Of a DNA stretch of 9,935 nt, positions 1 through 6,455 are shown in pieces; the first letter of the stretch is position 1; each line of letters begins with the position of its first letter. The notes under the pieces were generated by a model, which was not told where the DNA came from, did not search any database, and saw only the letters and a program-made list of their open reading frames with translations. A program made the translations under genes and the position numbers. Source of the DNA: an uncultured Butyricicoccus sp. Lineage in GTDB: Bacteria; Bacillota; Clostridia; Oscillospirales; Butyricicoccaceae. The stretch is taken from the NCBI GenBank assembly GCA_900555465.1, contig USLE01000025.1, forward strand, positions 1 through 9,935, given 5' to 3'.

Positions 1-615
1 CGAGCTGACCGTGCCGGTTTCTCCCTCGATCATGGCTTCGGTCAGGATGCCGCACAGCTTGCGGCCGTCCATCAGCACGTCGTTGACCCACTTGATCTGC
101 GGGTCAAAGCCCGCGGTCCGGCCGATGGCCTCCGCCACCGCGACCGCCGCCGCGATCGTGATGAACTGGATGTGCTGGATCGGCAGGGTGGGGTGCAGCA
201 GGATGGTCAGGTAGATGCCCGTCCCCGCGGGGGACGCAAACGAGCGCCCCAGACGGCCGCGCCCGCCGGTCTGCTCCTCCGCGAGCAGCACAAAGCCGTG
301 CGGGCGGCCCAGATACCGCTCCTTGAGCACGGTGTTGGTCGAGGTGAGCGAGGGGACGACCAGCAGGTCGCGGCCGATGCAGTCCGTGTCCAGCAGCGCG
401 GCGACGCCCGCCGCGGTCAGGCTGTCGTCCTCCGAGGCAAGACGGTAGCCCTCGCCGGGCACGCCGTCGATCGCAAGCCCGTCGCTGCGCAGCGCGCCGA
501 TGGCCTTGTGCACCGCCGCGCGCGATACGCCGAGCTGCGCCGCGAGCCTGCCGCCGGACAGCCGCTCGCCGCGCGCCTGCTCGAGTGCCTGCAATACCGC
601 ATCCTTTACCGCCAA
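1..615 (-). CDS. birA: BirA bifunctional biotin-[acetyl-CoA-carboxylase] ligase / biotin repressor (C-terminus beyond window)
   Basis: The gene reads leftwards and runs off the window edge with about 205 codons visible; the family is usually about 320 residues. The product activates biotin with ATP and attaches it to the carrier lysine of biotin-dependent carboxylases in the cytoplasm. Forms with an N-terminal helix-turn-helix also repress biotin genes. Numbered from the TTG at 615, a winged-helix segment spans about 20-43 (core LAAQLGVSRAAVHKAIGALR) followed by GEGYRL. The ligase domain shows STN (92-94), the biotinyl-AMP loop TGGRGRLGR (116-124), KWVND (175-179) and RKLCGIL (185-191), whose lysine matches the catalytic lysine of E. 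coli BirA. I chose TTG at 615 because GGGAG (625-629) lies 9 nt upstream. An in-frame ATG at 624-622 directly abuts that GGGAG and would add three residues. The presence of the DNA-binding domain makes this a class II BirA. Identity is secure; the start is less so. Confidence 0.95.
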   Translation of the reverse strand, partial: MAVKDAVLQALEQARGERLSGGRLAAQLGVSRAAVHKAIGALRSDGLAIDGVPGEGYRLASEDDSLTAAGVAALLDTDCIGRDLLVVPSLTSTNTVLKERYLGRPHGFVLLAEEQTGGRGRLGRSFASPAGTGIYLTILLHPTLPIQHIQFITIAAAVAVAEAIGRTAGFDPQIKWVNDVLMDGRKLCGILTEAMIEGETGTVSS

Positions 616-646
616 ACCGATCATCTCCCAGTCAAACAATAAACAT

Positions 647-675
647 ATTGTAAACGATAACCGGAAATAGTACAA
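647..675 (-). promoter_or_regulatory. Promoter for birA, superimposed on the ylmH promoter
   Basis: Read on the minus strand, TTGTAC (675-670) and TACAAT (652-647) are separated by exactly 17 nt. The -10 matches 5 of 6 consensus bases. Transcription would start near 640, about 25 nt before the TTG start codon of birA. The same bases form the oppositely oriented promoter for ylmH. Confidence 0.55.
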
Positions 676-676
676 T
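648..676 (+). promoter_or_regulatory. Promoter for ylmH, superimposed on the birA promoter
   Basis: TTGTAA (648-653) and TACAAT (671-676) are separated by 17 nt. The -35 matches 4 of 6 and the -10 matches 5 of 6 housekeeping consensus bases. Transcription would start near 683, giving a leader of about 34 nt with an AGAGAGGA ribosome binding site before the TTG start at 717. The TTGTAAAC at 648-655 also resembles a BirA operator half-site, so biotin control of one or both genes is possible but unproven. Confidence 0.6.
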
Positions 677-716
677 AGTTTCGGACAAAACAACAGACAA
701 AGAGAGGACAATCCGC

Positions 717-1514
717 TTGAAAAGCAAAAACGAGATTCTGGCCGCGCTGGCCCGGTCGAATGACGACCGCCTGCTGCTCGCGGGGCTGCTGGACAAGGAG
801 CAGACCTGCATGTCGCGCGGCTATCTGACGCATACCAAGTTTCTGGATCTGAACGAGCGCGCAAAGTGCACGGATGCGGTGCGGCTCGCGGGCGCGGCCG
901 GGCACGCGCTGTTCTGGGGCGGCTACGAGGACGCGGAGCGCGGCATCTACCTGTTCTACCCGGATTATCTGGACGAGCAGAGCGCGCGGGAGACCGCGCC
1001 GCTGGCGCTCCTGCGCGCGCACAAAAACAAGGAGGACAAGCTGACCCACCGGGATTATCTGGGTGCGCTGATGGGGCTGCAGATCGACCGGTCGGTCGTG
1101 GGCGACATCCTGGTGCACGAAGAAGGCGCGGACATCATTGTTCTGGAGGATATGGCGGATTTCATCCTGCTGCATTTTGCCAAGGCGGGGCGCAAGCAGA
1201 TCTCGCTGACGCGCGAGCCGCTCGCGGCGCTCAAATCCGCTGCGGTCACGGAAAAAGAGGGAAGCGGCTCGGTCGCCTCGCCGCGGCTGGACAGCGTCGT
1301 GGCGCTGGTGTTCGGCCTGCCGCGCAAGGAGGCGCAGGAAAAGATTGAAAAAGGGCTGGTATTTGTCAACAACACGCCCTGTCTCAAGCCCGAGCGGCAG
1401 GTGGACGAGGGAGACAGGCTGACCGTCCGCGGGCTGGGGCGCGCCCGCGTGGAAGAATTCGGCGGGACCAGCAGGAAAGGACGCCTGTTCCTGAAGTTTG
1501 TAAAAAATGCTTGA
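717..1514 (+). CDS. ylmH: YlmH-family S4-domain RNA-binding protein
   Basis: This 265-residue cytoplasmic protein has the length and layout of YlmH. An N-terminal region of about 180 residues is followed by a C-terminal S4 RNA-binding domain at about 188-248, beginning SPRLDSVVALVFGLPRKEAQ and including KGLVFVNN and VDEGDRLTVRG. In Bacillus subtilis YlmH binds 50S subunits carrying peptidyl-tRNA and takes part in ribosome-associated quality control. That role is known for the family and is only inferred here. In Bacillus the gene sits in the division cluster beside sepF and divIVA; here it stands alone, divergent from birA. The start is TTG at 717, supported by AGAGAGGA at 701-708. No in-frame ATG lies near. 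The stop at 1512-1514 is followed 12 nt later by the promoter of the SLH gene, with no terminator between, so read-through is likely. Confidence 0.88.
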   Translation: MKSKNEILAALARSNDDRLLLAGLLDKEQTCMSRGYLTHTKFLDLNERAKCTDAVRLAGAAGHALFWGGYEDAERGIYLFYPDYLDEQSARETAPLALLRAHKNKEDKLTHRDYLGALMGLQIDRSVVGDILVHEEGADIIVLEDMADFILLHFAKAGRKQISLTREPLAALKSAAVTEKEGSGSVASPRLDSVVALVFGLPRKEAQEKIEKGLVFVNNTPCLKPERQVDEGDRLTVRGLGRARVEEFGGTSRKGRLFLKFVKNA

Positions 1515-1526
1515 AAAGAATGGTGG

Positions 1527-1555
1527 TTGCCAAGCGCATTTGTATATGCTATACT
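1527..1555 (+). promoter_or_regulatory. Promoter for the SLH-domain protein gene
   Basis: TTGCCA (1527-1532) and TATACT (1550-1555) have a 17-nt spacer, with a TG at 1547-1548 that makes an extended -10. The predicted start near 1562 gives a leader of about 24 nt before the ATG at 1586, including the ribosome binding site AAGGGG (1571-1576). Confidence 0.75.
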
Positions 1556-1585
1556 ATTGACAGCATCAATAAGGGGTGTTTGAGA

Positions 1586-3667
1586 ATGAGAAAACGACTG
1601 TTATCCGCTCTGCTTGCGTTCGCCGCCGTGATGACAATGATCCCGGCCGCCTTTGCCGCCTCCGATCTGGACGGGCATTGGGCGAAGCCTTTCATTGAAT
1701 ATCTCGATCAGGAAGGCGTAATCAATCCCAGCGCGACAACAGGCAAATACGAACCCGACCGCGATATGACCCGCGCCGAGTTCATGCGCTATATCAACCG
1801 CGCATTCCATTTTACAGAAAGGGCCGCGATCTCCTACACCGATGTGCCGACCAACGCATGGTATTATGAGACCATCCAGATTGCGGAGAAATACGGCTAC
1901 ATAAACGGCACGGGCAACAACCGGATGGACCCGGAGGGCAAGGTCACGCGCGAGCAGGCTGCGACGGTCATCGGCCGCCTGTTCAAGGCTGACCCGGGCG
2001 ATATCTCCCCGTCCGACCTGCCGTTCAGCGACCGGGGCCAGGTATCCGACTGGGCTGCCGGCTATATTGAAGCCGCGGTAGACAAGGGCTTTATCACGGG
2101 CTACAGCGACAATACGTTCCGTCCGCAGCGCGTTGTCACGCGCGGCGAGGTTGCCAAGATCCTGTATAACTACATGGGGACCTCGCTGTCCACCGCGGGC
2201 AGGGCCTATACCGGCGCGGATCTCAAAACAGATACCATCAATGTCACGATATCGGAGAGCTGCACGCTGTCCGATGCGACCATTGAAGGCGACCTGTATA
2301 TTACAGAAGGACTGGGGTCGGATGCAGTCACGCTGACCAATGTGACGGTCAACGGTTCGCTGATCGTGTCCGGCGGTACAGTTACAATGATGAATACGGC
2401 GAGTGATCATGTGATCGTTTCGTCTCCGATGGGGCGCCTGTTGCAAGTAAATGCAACAGGCGCTGCGCGTATCGGGCAGACCGATGTGATGACCGCGGCG
2501 GCGCTGAACGAAAAAGGGCTGACCGCGGAGGGCACGGGGTTTGAAAGCATCACCGTAGCGGGGGACGGCCGCGTTTCGCTGACGCTGGACGCTGCGGTCG
2601 ACAGCCTGACGCTTGCGGGCGAAGCCACGGTGAGCACCACTGCCTCGACCACGGTTTACCAGATGCAGGCGCAGCAGGCCGCCTCGGTCACCGGCTACGG
2701 CGCGGTGTATCAGGCGGACATCCGCGCAAACGGCGTGAGCTTTGCGAGCAGCGTCACGGTTTCCGGCTACACGCTGCCGGACGGGGTCACTGCGACCATC
2801 GGCGGGGAGACGGTCAGCACGTCGAGCGCCGCCGGGGTCACGCCGACAAGCATTGCGGTCGACCCGGCCGATCTGGACGCGCTGGGCGCGGGCGTGGATA
2901 TCACCGTGCCCGCGGGGCTGACGGTGGATGCGGTCAGCTGCGGCGGCAAAACATTGACCGCGGGGACGGATTACAGCAAGACCACCGCGGGCATCCGCGT
3001 GCAGACGGGCTATCTGGGCGCGCTGGCGGCGGGCAGCCACACGCTGTCGCTGTCGCTTTCGGACGGCAGCCGGGCGGGCGTTACGGTGACGGTGTCGGGC
3101 GGCGAAGCGGAGGAGCCGGAGGTGCGGACGGCGTCGTTCGACCGGTATTACCTGTCCGACGGCTTCCGGGATGTGCGCATCCGGCTGGACGGGGTGAGCG
3201 AGGCGGATGTGAAAAACGTGGTGCTGGGCCTGACCCGGATGGAATACGAATTTGACGCAGCCTCGCGCGCGGTCGTGCTGCGGCGCGGCGCGCTGGCACA
3301 GCTGCGCGCAGGGGTCTACACCGTGACGATCGACCTCGCGGGCGGCGGACACGAGTCGGTCAACCTGACCGTGCAGGATTCGACGCCGAGCGGCGTGTAC
3401 GCCGCCGTAGCGGAATACAACACCTTTGCGCCGACCGAGCCGCGGTTTTCTCTGCCGCTCGACGGCCGGACGGTGGCCGGCGTGACCGCGGTCAAGAACG
3501 GGGCGGAGCAGGTGCTCACAGCCGGGACGGATTACCGGACCTCGGGCAATGGGGTGACGATCACGCAGGCGGGCGCGGAGAAGTTCCGCCAGACGAGCGG
3601 GTGCGTGGCGTTTACCGCCACCCTGTCGGACAGCACGGTATATACGCTGGTGATCGACTACATTTAA
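1586..3667 (+). CDS. Secreted SLH-domain cell-wall protein with X2-like modules
   Basis: This 693-residue exported protein is probably held on the cell wall. The signal peptide is residues 1-24, with cleavage after AFA. Three SLH domains follow at about 26-75, 82-134 and 146-198, with the diagnostic TRAE, TREQ and TRGE motifs; SLH domains bind secondary wall polymers, often pyruvylated. Residues about 215-400 are rich in Thr, Val and Ser and read as repetitive beta strands (DATIEGDLYI, NVTVNGSLIV), like a beta-helix stalk. Three modules at about 419-504, 513-597 and 604-693 resemble CBM X2 immunoglobulin-like domains: two carry L-T-A-G-T-D-Y, and each ends in a G-x-Y/H-T-h strand pattern. No catalytic domain is visible, so a structural or adhesive role is inferred. 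I chose ATG 1586 over the longer frame from 1511 because it has a ribosome binding site, follows the promoter and begins a good signal peptide. Confidence 0.88.
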   Translation: MRKRLLSALLAFAAVMTMIPAAFAASDLDGHWAKPFIEYLDQEGVINPSATTGKYEPDRDMTRAEFMRYINRAFHFTERAAISYTDVPTNAWYYETIQIAEKYGYINGTGNNRMDPEGKVTREQAATVIGRLFKADPGDISPSDLPFSDRGQVSDWAAGYIEAAVDKGFITGYSDNTFRPQRVVTRGEVAKILYNYMGTSLSTAGRAYTGADLKTDTINVTISESCTLSDATIEGDLYITEGLGSDAVTLTNVTVNGSLIVSGGTVTMMNTASDHVIVSSPMGRLLQVNATGAARIGQTDVMTAAALNEKGLTAEGTGFESITVAGDGRVSLTLDAAVDSLTLAGEATVSTTASTTVYQMQAQQAASVTGYGAVYQADIRANGVSFASSVTVSGYTLPDGVTATIGGETVSTSSAAGVTPTSIAVDPADLDALGAGVDITVPAGLTVDAVSCGGKTLTAGTDYSKTTAGIRVQTGYLGALAAGSHTLSLSLSDGSRAGVTVTVSGGEAEEPEVRTASFDRYYLSDGFRDVRIRLDGVSEADVKNVVLGLTRMEYEFDAASRAVVLRRGALAQLRAGVYTVTIDLAGGGHESVNLTVQDSTPSGVYAAVAEYNTFAPTEPRFSLPLDGRTVAGVTAVKNGAEQVLTAGTDYRTSGNGVTITQAGAEKFRQTSGCVAFTATLSDSTVYTLVIDYI

Positions 3668-3679
3668 ATGGAAACAGAA

Positions 3680-3707
3680 AAACTGCCGGCCTTTTGGCCG
3701 GCAGTTT
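3680..3707. terminator. Bidirectional rho-independent terminator between SLH gene and amylase gene
   Basis: A perfect 12-bp stem AAACTGCCGGCC (3680-3691) / GGCCGGCAGTTT (3696-3707) encloses a TTTT loop. It lies 12 nt after the SLH stop. The 3' side reads TTTTT on the minus strand (3682-3678) but only TTT on the plus strand, so it is the better terminator for transcripts coming from the amylase gene and a weaker one for the SLH gene. Confidence 0.85.
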
Positions 3708-3728
3708 CAGCTTGTCAAAAAAGTCCAT

Positions 3729-3850
3729 CGCGCGAAGCGCGCATTTAATAGCCGCTCTGTGAGCGGCATCACAAAATCGAGCTTTGCCCGATTTTGTTGA
3801 TACAAACCGATCAAAAGGGGGCGCTTTTCGCACCCTTTTGTATCGGAACT
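3729..3850. repeat. Intergenic hairpin array A
   Basis: Four stem-loops lie nearly end to end between the terminator and a 26-bp palindrome. CGCGC-GAA-GCGCG spans 3729-3741. GCCGCTC-TGT-GAGCGGC spans 3751-3767. CAAAATCG (3772-3779) pairs with CGATTTTG (3789-3796); inside is one A/C mismatch, an inner GC/GC step and a TTT loop. A large imperfect hairpin spans 3799-3844: GATAC/GTATC, then AAAAGGG/CCCTTTT, then GCG/CGC, with a 9-nt bulge at 3804-3812. Three of the four end in triloops. No open reading frame here is credible. It follows the 3' end of the amylase gene and may be transcribed from it. Function unknown. Confidence 0.75.
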
Positions 3851-3876
3851 TCGATTGAAACTGTAGTTTCAATCGA
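3851..3876 (-). repeat. 26-bp palindrome, copy 1 (3' end of amylase gene)
   Basis: The 12-nt arm TCGATTGAAACT (3851-3862) and its perfect reverse complement (3865-3876) are separated by 2 nt. It begins 5 nt after the amylase stop codon on the minus strand. A second copy lies at 7312-7337 at the end of rbgA. In gene orientation the two share flanks and centre and differ only at one base pair, T-A here against C-G there. Confidence 0.85.
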
Positions 3877-3881
3877 GAGAC

Positions 3882-5192
3882 TTATCGCTCGCACTTCCAG
3901 AAGTACGCGGAATAGGGGGGCAGCTCGCTGCCGCCGCCGAAGTCGTGCGGCTTGCCGGTGATGAGGTCGACCGCCCGGCCGCACTTTGCGTCAAAGTGCG
4001 CGGTGTAGGGCTGGTCGTCGATGTTGACCGCGACCAGCACGCGCTCGTCCTCGCAAATGCGCTCCCAGATGCACTGCTTGTTGGTCAGCACGACCTGCTT
4101 GAAGTCGCCGTAGCAGAGCGCGCGGCTCTCCTTGTGCGCCTTGGCCAGCGCGGCGATCCAGTCGGTCAGCTCGTTCCACACAGGCGCCTCGAACGAGGGG
4201 CGCAGCGCGTCGTCGCCCTGGTGCTTTTCGCCCGCGGCGCCCCACTCGCTGCCGTAATACACGCACGGGATGCCCGGCATGCCGAACAGCAGCGCGTAGA
4301 CCAGCGGCAGGTGCCCGGGGTTTTGCAGGATGGACGCGATGCGGGTGACATCGTGGTTATCCACAAAGCCCAAAAGGTGCTTGCCGCGGTACAGCGTCCA
4401 GTTTTCCGGGCCGAACTGGCGCAGCAGGGAATGGGTGATCTCGAACAGGTTCATGCTGTTCATGGAGGAGTACAGGCCCTTGTAGCACTCGTAGTTGGTG
4501 CAGGAGTGCAGCATGCCGTCGCCGACGAACTGGTTGTAGTCGCCGTGCAGCAGCTCGCCGACGAGGAAGAAGTCCGGCTTTACTGTGTCGCAGAAAGCGC
4601 GCAGCTGGCGGATGAAATCCTTGTCCAGACAGTAGGCCACGTCCAGACGCAGGCCGTCGATGTGGAATTCCTCCACCCACAGGCGGATGCAGTCGAAAAT
4701 GTGCTGCACGACCGCGGGATTTTTCAAATTGAGCTTGACCAGTTCGTAGTGGCCTTCCCAGCCCTCGTACCAGAAGCCGTCGTTGTAGTTCGAGTTGCCG
4801 TCGAACGAAATGTGGAACCAGTCCTTGTACGGGGAGTCCCACTTTTTCTCCTGCACGTCGCGGAACGCCCAGAAGCCGCGGCCGACATGGTTGAACACGC
4901 CGTCCAGCACGACCTTGACGCCGTTTTCGTGCAGGGTGTCGCACACCGCAGCAAAGTCCTCGTTCGTGCCGAGGCGGCAGTCGATTTTGCGGAAGTCGCG
5001 GGTGTCGTAGCCGTGGCTGTCGGATTCAAAGATCGGGGAAAAGTATACCGCGTTGCAGCCGAGCTTTGCGATGTGCTCCGCCCAGTCCGCAACCTTCGAG
5101 ATGCGGTTTACCAGCACACCATCGTTGACGCGCGGCGCGCCGCAGAACCCGATCGGGTAGATTTGATAAAATACGCTCTCATAAGCCCACAT
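3882..5192 (-). CDS. Intracellular GH13 alpha-amylase-family glycoside hydrolase
   Basis: This 436-residue enzyme should cleave alpha-1,4 (possibly alpha-1,6) glucosidic bonds in maltodextrins or cyclodextrins taken into the cell. All four GH13 motifs are intact: DGVFNH (97-102), GLRLDV (180-185) with nucleophile D184 and its companion R182, VGE (211-213) with acid/base E213, and FVDNHD (276-281) with H280 and D281. The segment SPIFESDSHGYDTRDF (52-67) is typical of the neopullulanase/cyclomaltodextrinase side of the family, but the N-terminal CBM34 domain of those enzymes is absent. The TIM barrel starts almost at residue 1, and about 80 C-terminal residues form the usual beta domain. There is no signal peptide, so it acts in the cytoplasm. 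It has about 15 cysteines, which fits a reducing interior. The ATG at 5192 follows AAGGAG with 9-nt spacing. The gene stands alone, convergent with the SLH gene and divergent from rplS. Exact substrate is not decidable from sequence. Confidence 0.92.
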   Translation of the reverse strand: MWAYESVFYQIYPIGFCGAPRVNDGVLVNRISKVADWAEHIAKLGCNAVYFSPIFESDSHGYDTRDFRKIDCRLGTNEDFAAVCDTLHENGVKVVLDGVFNHVGRGFWAFRDVQEKKWDSPYKDWFHISFDGNSNYNDGFWYEGWEGHYELVKLNLKNPAVVQHIFDCIRLWVEEFHIDGLRLDVAYCLDKDFIRQLRAFCDTVKPDFFLVGELLHGDYNQFVGDGMLHSCTNYECYKGLYSSMNSMNLFEITHSLLRQFGPENWTLYRGKHLLGFVDNHDVTRIASILQNPGHLPLVYALLFGMPGIPCVYYGSEWGAAGEKHQGDDALRPSFEAPVWNELTDWIAALAKAHKESRALCYGDFKQVVLTNKQCIWERICEDERVLVAVNIDDQPYTAHFDAKCGRAVDLITGKPHDFGGGSELPPYSAYFWKCER

Positions 5193-5215
5193 GGATAAGC
5201 GCTCCTTTACAGTTA

Positions 5216-5254
5216 AGTATATTACCAGTATACTATGATTTGACAGAAAAACAA
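5216..5254 (-). promoter_or_regulatory. Promoter and possible operator dyad of the amylase gene
   Basis: On the minus strand, TTGTTT (5254-5249) and TATACT (5232-5227) are separated by 16 nt. Start would be near 5220, about 28 nt before the ATG. The -10 overlaps an inverted repeat, AGTATA (5216-5221), 7 nt, TATACT (5229-5234), that also covers the expected start site. The placement suits a repressor site, for example one responding to sugar, but no regulator is encoded in the window and the AT-rich dyad could be chance. Confidence 0.5.
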
Positions 5255-5293
5255 GCGAAACAGAAAATATTGAACATTTTACGGAAAAAATGC

Positions 5294-5322
5294 TTGCAAA
5301 CGTAAGCGCGGTATGGTATCAT
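5294..5322 (+). promoter_or_regulatory. Promoter for rplS
   Basis: TTGCAA (5294-5299) and TATCAT (5317-5322) have a 17-nt spacer, with TG at 5314-5315 as an extended -10. The start near 5329 leaves a leader of about 75 nt before the ATG of rplS. It is divergent from the amylase promoter. Confidence 0.75.
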
Positions 5323-5328
5323 TATTCG

Positions 5329-5403
5329 GTAACACGGGCATTCCTCTGCTTATTTGTAGGGAAAATAGGGCAAGAATGTCTAAGACGAAAGGATGACAGA
5401 AAG
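5329..5403 (+). promoter_or_regulatory. Structured 5' leader of rplS (candidate L19 leader)
   Basis: Between the promoter and the L19 start codon lie about 75 nt. GGCATTC (5337-5343) can pair with GAATGTC (5374-5380), seven pairs with one G-U. The enclosed 30 nt includes CCTCTGC and GTAGGG segments that could form further pairs. The ribosome binding site AAAGGA (5388-5393) follows directly. Firmicutes often carry an autoregulatory leader RNA upstream of rplS, and the position fits. I cannot confirm a match to that family's consensus by eye. Confidence 0.45.
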
Positions 5404-5745
5404 ATGGATCTGGTCAAAGTACTGTCCGAGCAGCAGCTCAAGAGCGACCTGCCGGAGCTCAAGATCGGCGATACCGTTAAGGTACACGCGAAGATCAAGG
5501 AAGGCAACCGCGAGCGTATTCAGATTTTCGAGGGCATCATCATTGCCAAGAAGCACGCCGGCGTTAACCAGACGGTTACCGTCCGCCGCATCTCTTACGG
5601 CGTAGGCGTTGAGAAGACGTTCCCGGTACACTCCCCGAACGTAGCAAAGTTCGAGGTTGTACGCAGCGGTAAAGTCCGCCGCGCCAAGCTGTACTACCTG
5701 CGCGGCCGCGTAGGCAAGGCTGCCAAGGTAGCGGAAAAGGTTTAA
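5404..5745 (+). CDS. rplS: 50S ribosomal protein L19
   Basis: This 113-residue protein is the normal length for bacterial L19, which sits at the interface of the 30S and 50S subunits. Diagnostic segments are [48 protein letters not shown] and the C-terminal [21 protein letters not shown], given here as separate recognisable blocks of the family. ATG 5404 is chosen over an upstream in-frame ATG at 5290 because the latter lies before the promoter and the extra 38 residues look nothing like L19; AAAGGA precedes 5404 by 10 nt. It forms its own unit with promoter, leader and strong terminator. Its valine codons are 8 GTA, 6 GTT, 3 GTC and no GTG, whereas the adjacent lepB uses GTG for 16 of 23, a sign of selection for high expression rather than of transfer. 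Confidence 0.98.
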   Translation: MDLVKVLSEQQLKSDLPELKIGDTVKVHAKIKEGNRERIQIFEGIIIAKKHAGVNQTVTVRRISYGVGVEKTFPVHSPNVAKFEVVRSGKVRRAKLYYLRGRVGKAAKVAEKV

Positions 5746-5761
5746 TTGCAGTCCAACTGAA

Positions 5762-5793
5762 CAAAAACGGGGAGCGTCAGCTCCCCGTTTTTG
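5762..5793 (+). terminator. Rho-independent terminator of rplS
   Basis: A perfect 14-bp stem with arms CAAAAACGGGGAGC (5762-5775) and its complement (5780-5793) encloses a GTCA loop, with five T residues closing the right arm. It lies 16 nt after the rplS stop. The symmetry gives A/T runs on both sides, so it would work in either direction. Confidence 0.93.
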
Positions 5794-5814
5794 CATCTGC
5801 CCGGGTTTTGGTAC

Positions 5815-5843
5815 TTGCGCGCAGGGCTATCTGCGGCTATAAT
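5815..5843 (+). promoter_or_regulatory. Promoter of the lepB-rbgA operon
   Basis: TTGCGC (5815-5820) and a perfect TATAAT (5838-5843) have a 17-nt spacer. It lies just after the rplS terminator. Start near 5850 gives a leader of about 29 nt ending in TTGGAGG before lepB. Confidence 0.8.
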
Positions 5844-5878
5844 AAAACCGTATGCTTATCTTTTTTGGAGGAATCAAC

Positions 5879-6454
5879 ATGCAGGAAACCCAAGTGGAGG
5901 AGAAAAAGAAGGCCGAGGGCCGCTTTTCGAGCGAGCTGTTCAGCTGGGGCGAATCCCTGATGGCCGTGCTGATATTTTTTGTCGTGGTATTCACCTTTTT
6001 CGTGCGCCTGATCGGCGTGGACGGCTCGTCCATGTATCCCACCCTGCAGGACCATAGCATCATGCTGGTCAGCGACTTCGGCTATTCGCCCGAAAAGGGC
6101 GATATCGTGGTGCTCCGCAAGGAGGGCTTCTATAATGACCAGCCGATCGTCAAGCGCATCATCGCGACCGGCGGCGACACCATTGACATTGACCCGGTGA
6201 CGGGCGATGTGCTGGTCAACGGCGAGGTGCTCGATGAGCCGTATATTGCGGAAAAGATCAACACGCTGGAGAAAATGGGCGACATGACCTATCCGCAGAC
6301 CGTGCCGGAGGGCTGCGTGTTCGTCATGGGCGACAACCGCAACTATTCGACCGACAGCCGCTGGTCGCAGCTGGGCATGGTGGATGAGCGGTATATCCTG
6401 GGACATGTGCTGAGCGTGGTCTATCCGTTCAGCGAATTCGGATCGGTGGCGTAA
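5879..6454 (+). CDS. lepB: Signal peptidase I
   Basis: This 191-residue membrane serine protease removes signal peptides from exported proteins on the outer face of the membrane. A charged N-terminus (1-24) is followed by one membrane segment at about 25-44. Box B GSSMYPTL carries the catalytic serine S51, box [12 protein letters not shown] the general-base lysine K92, and box E is [11 protein letters not shown] (151-161). The single transmembrane helix is normal for Gram-positive type I enzymes. ATG 5879 is chosen over a frame extension to 5852 because GGAGG lies 7 nt upstream. The stop codon is 1 nt from the rbgA start, so the two are translationally coupled. Placement between rplS and rbgA is common in Clostridia. 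The SLH protein encoded in this window is a plausible substrate. Confidence 0.97.
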   Translation: MQETQVEEKKKAEGRFSSELFSWGESLMAVLIFFVVVFTFFVRLIGVDGSSMYPTLQDHSIMLVSDFGYSPEKGDIVVLRKEGFYNDQPIVKRIIATGGDTIDIDPVTGDVLVNGEVLDEPYIAEKINTLEKMGDMTYPQTVPEGCVFVMGDNRNYSTDSRWSQLGMVDERYILGHVLSVVYPFSEFGSVA

Positions 6455-6455
6455 A

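Noticed and set aside
1601..3352. Long minus-strand open frame opposite the SLH gene (583 codons)
   Set aside because: Arg/His/Ala-rich composition typical of antisense frames in GC-rich DNA, no recognisable domain, and the plus strand has a complete, well-supported gene.
3612..3872. Small minus-strand frame of 86 codons across the terminator and hairpin array
   Set aside because: It overlaps the SLH coding end and consists of translated palindromes. No ribosome binding site or family resemblance.
3945..5198. Long plus-strand open frame opposite the amylase gene (417 codons)
   Set aside because: Val/Ala/Arg-rich shadow of a GH13 gene with all catalytic motifs intact on the other strand; no promoter or ribosome binding site.
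5240..5245. Perfect TTGACA on the plus strand between the amylase gene and rplS
   Set aside because: No acceptable -10 lies 16-18 nt downstream; the TTGCAA/TATCAT pair is the better rplS promoter.
5290..5403. N-terminal extension of rplS by 38 codons
   Set aside because: It starts upstream of the rplS promoter, and the added residues do not resemble L19. The normal family length is reached from 5404.
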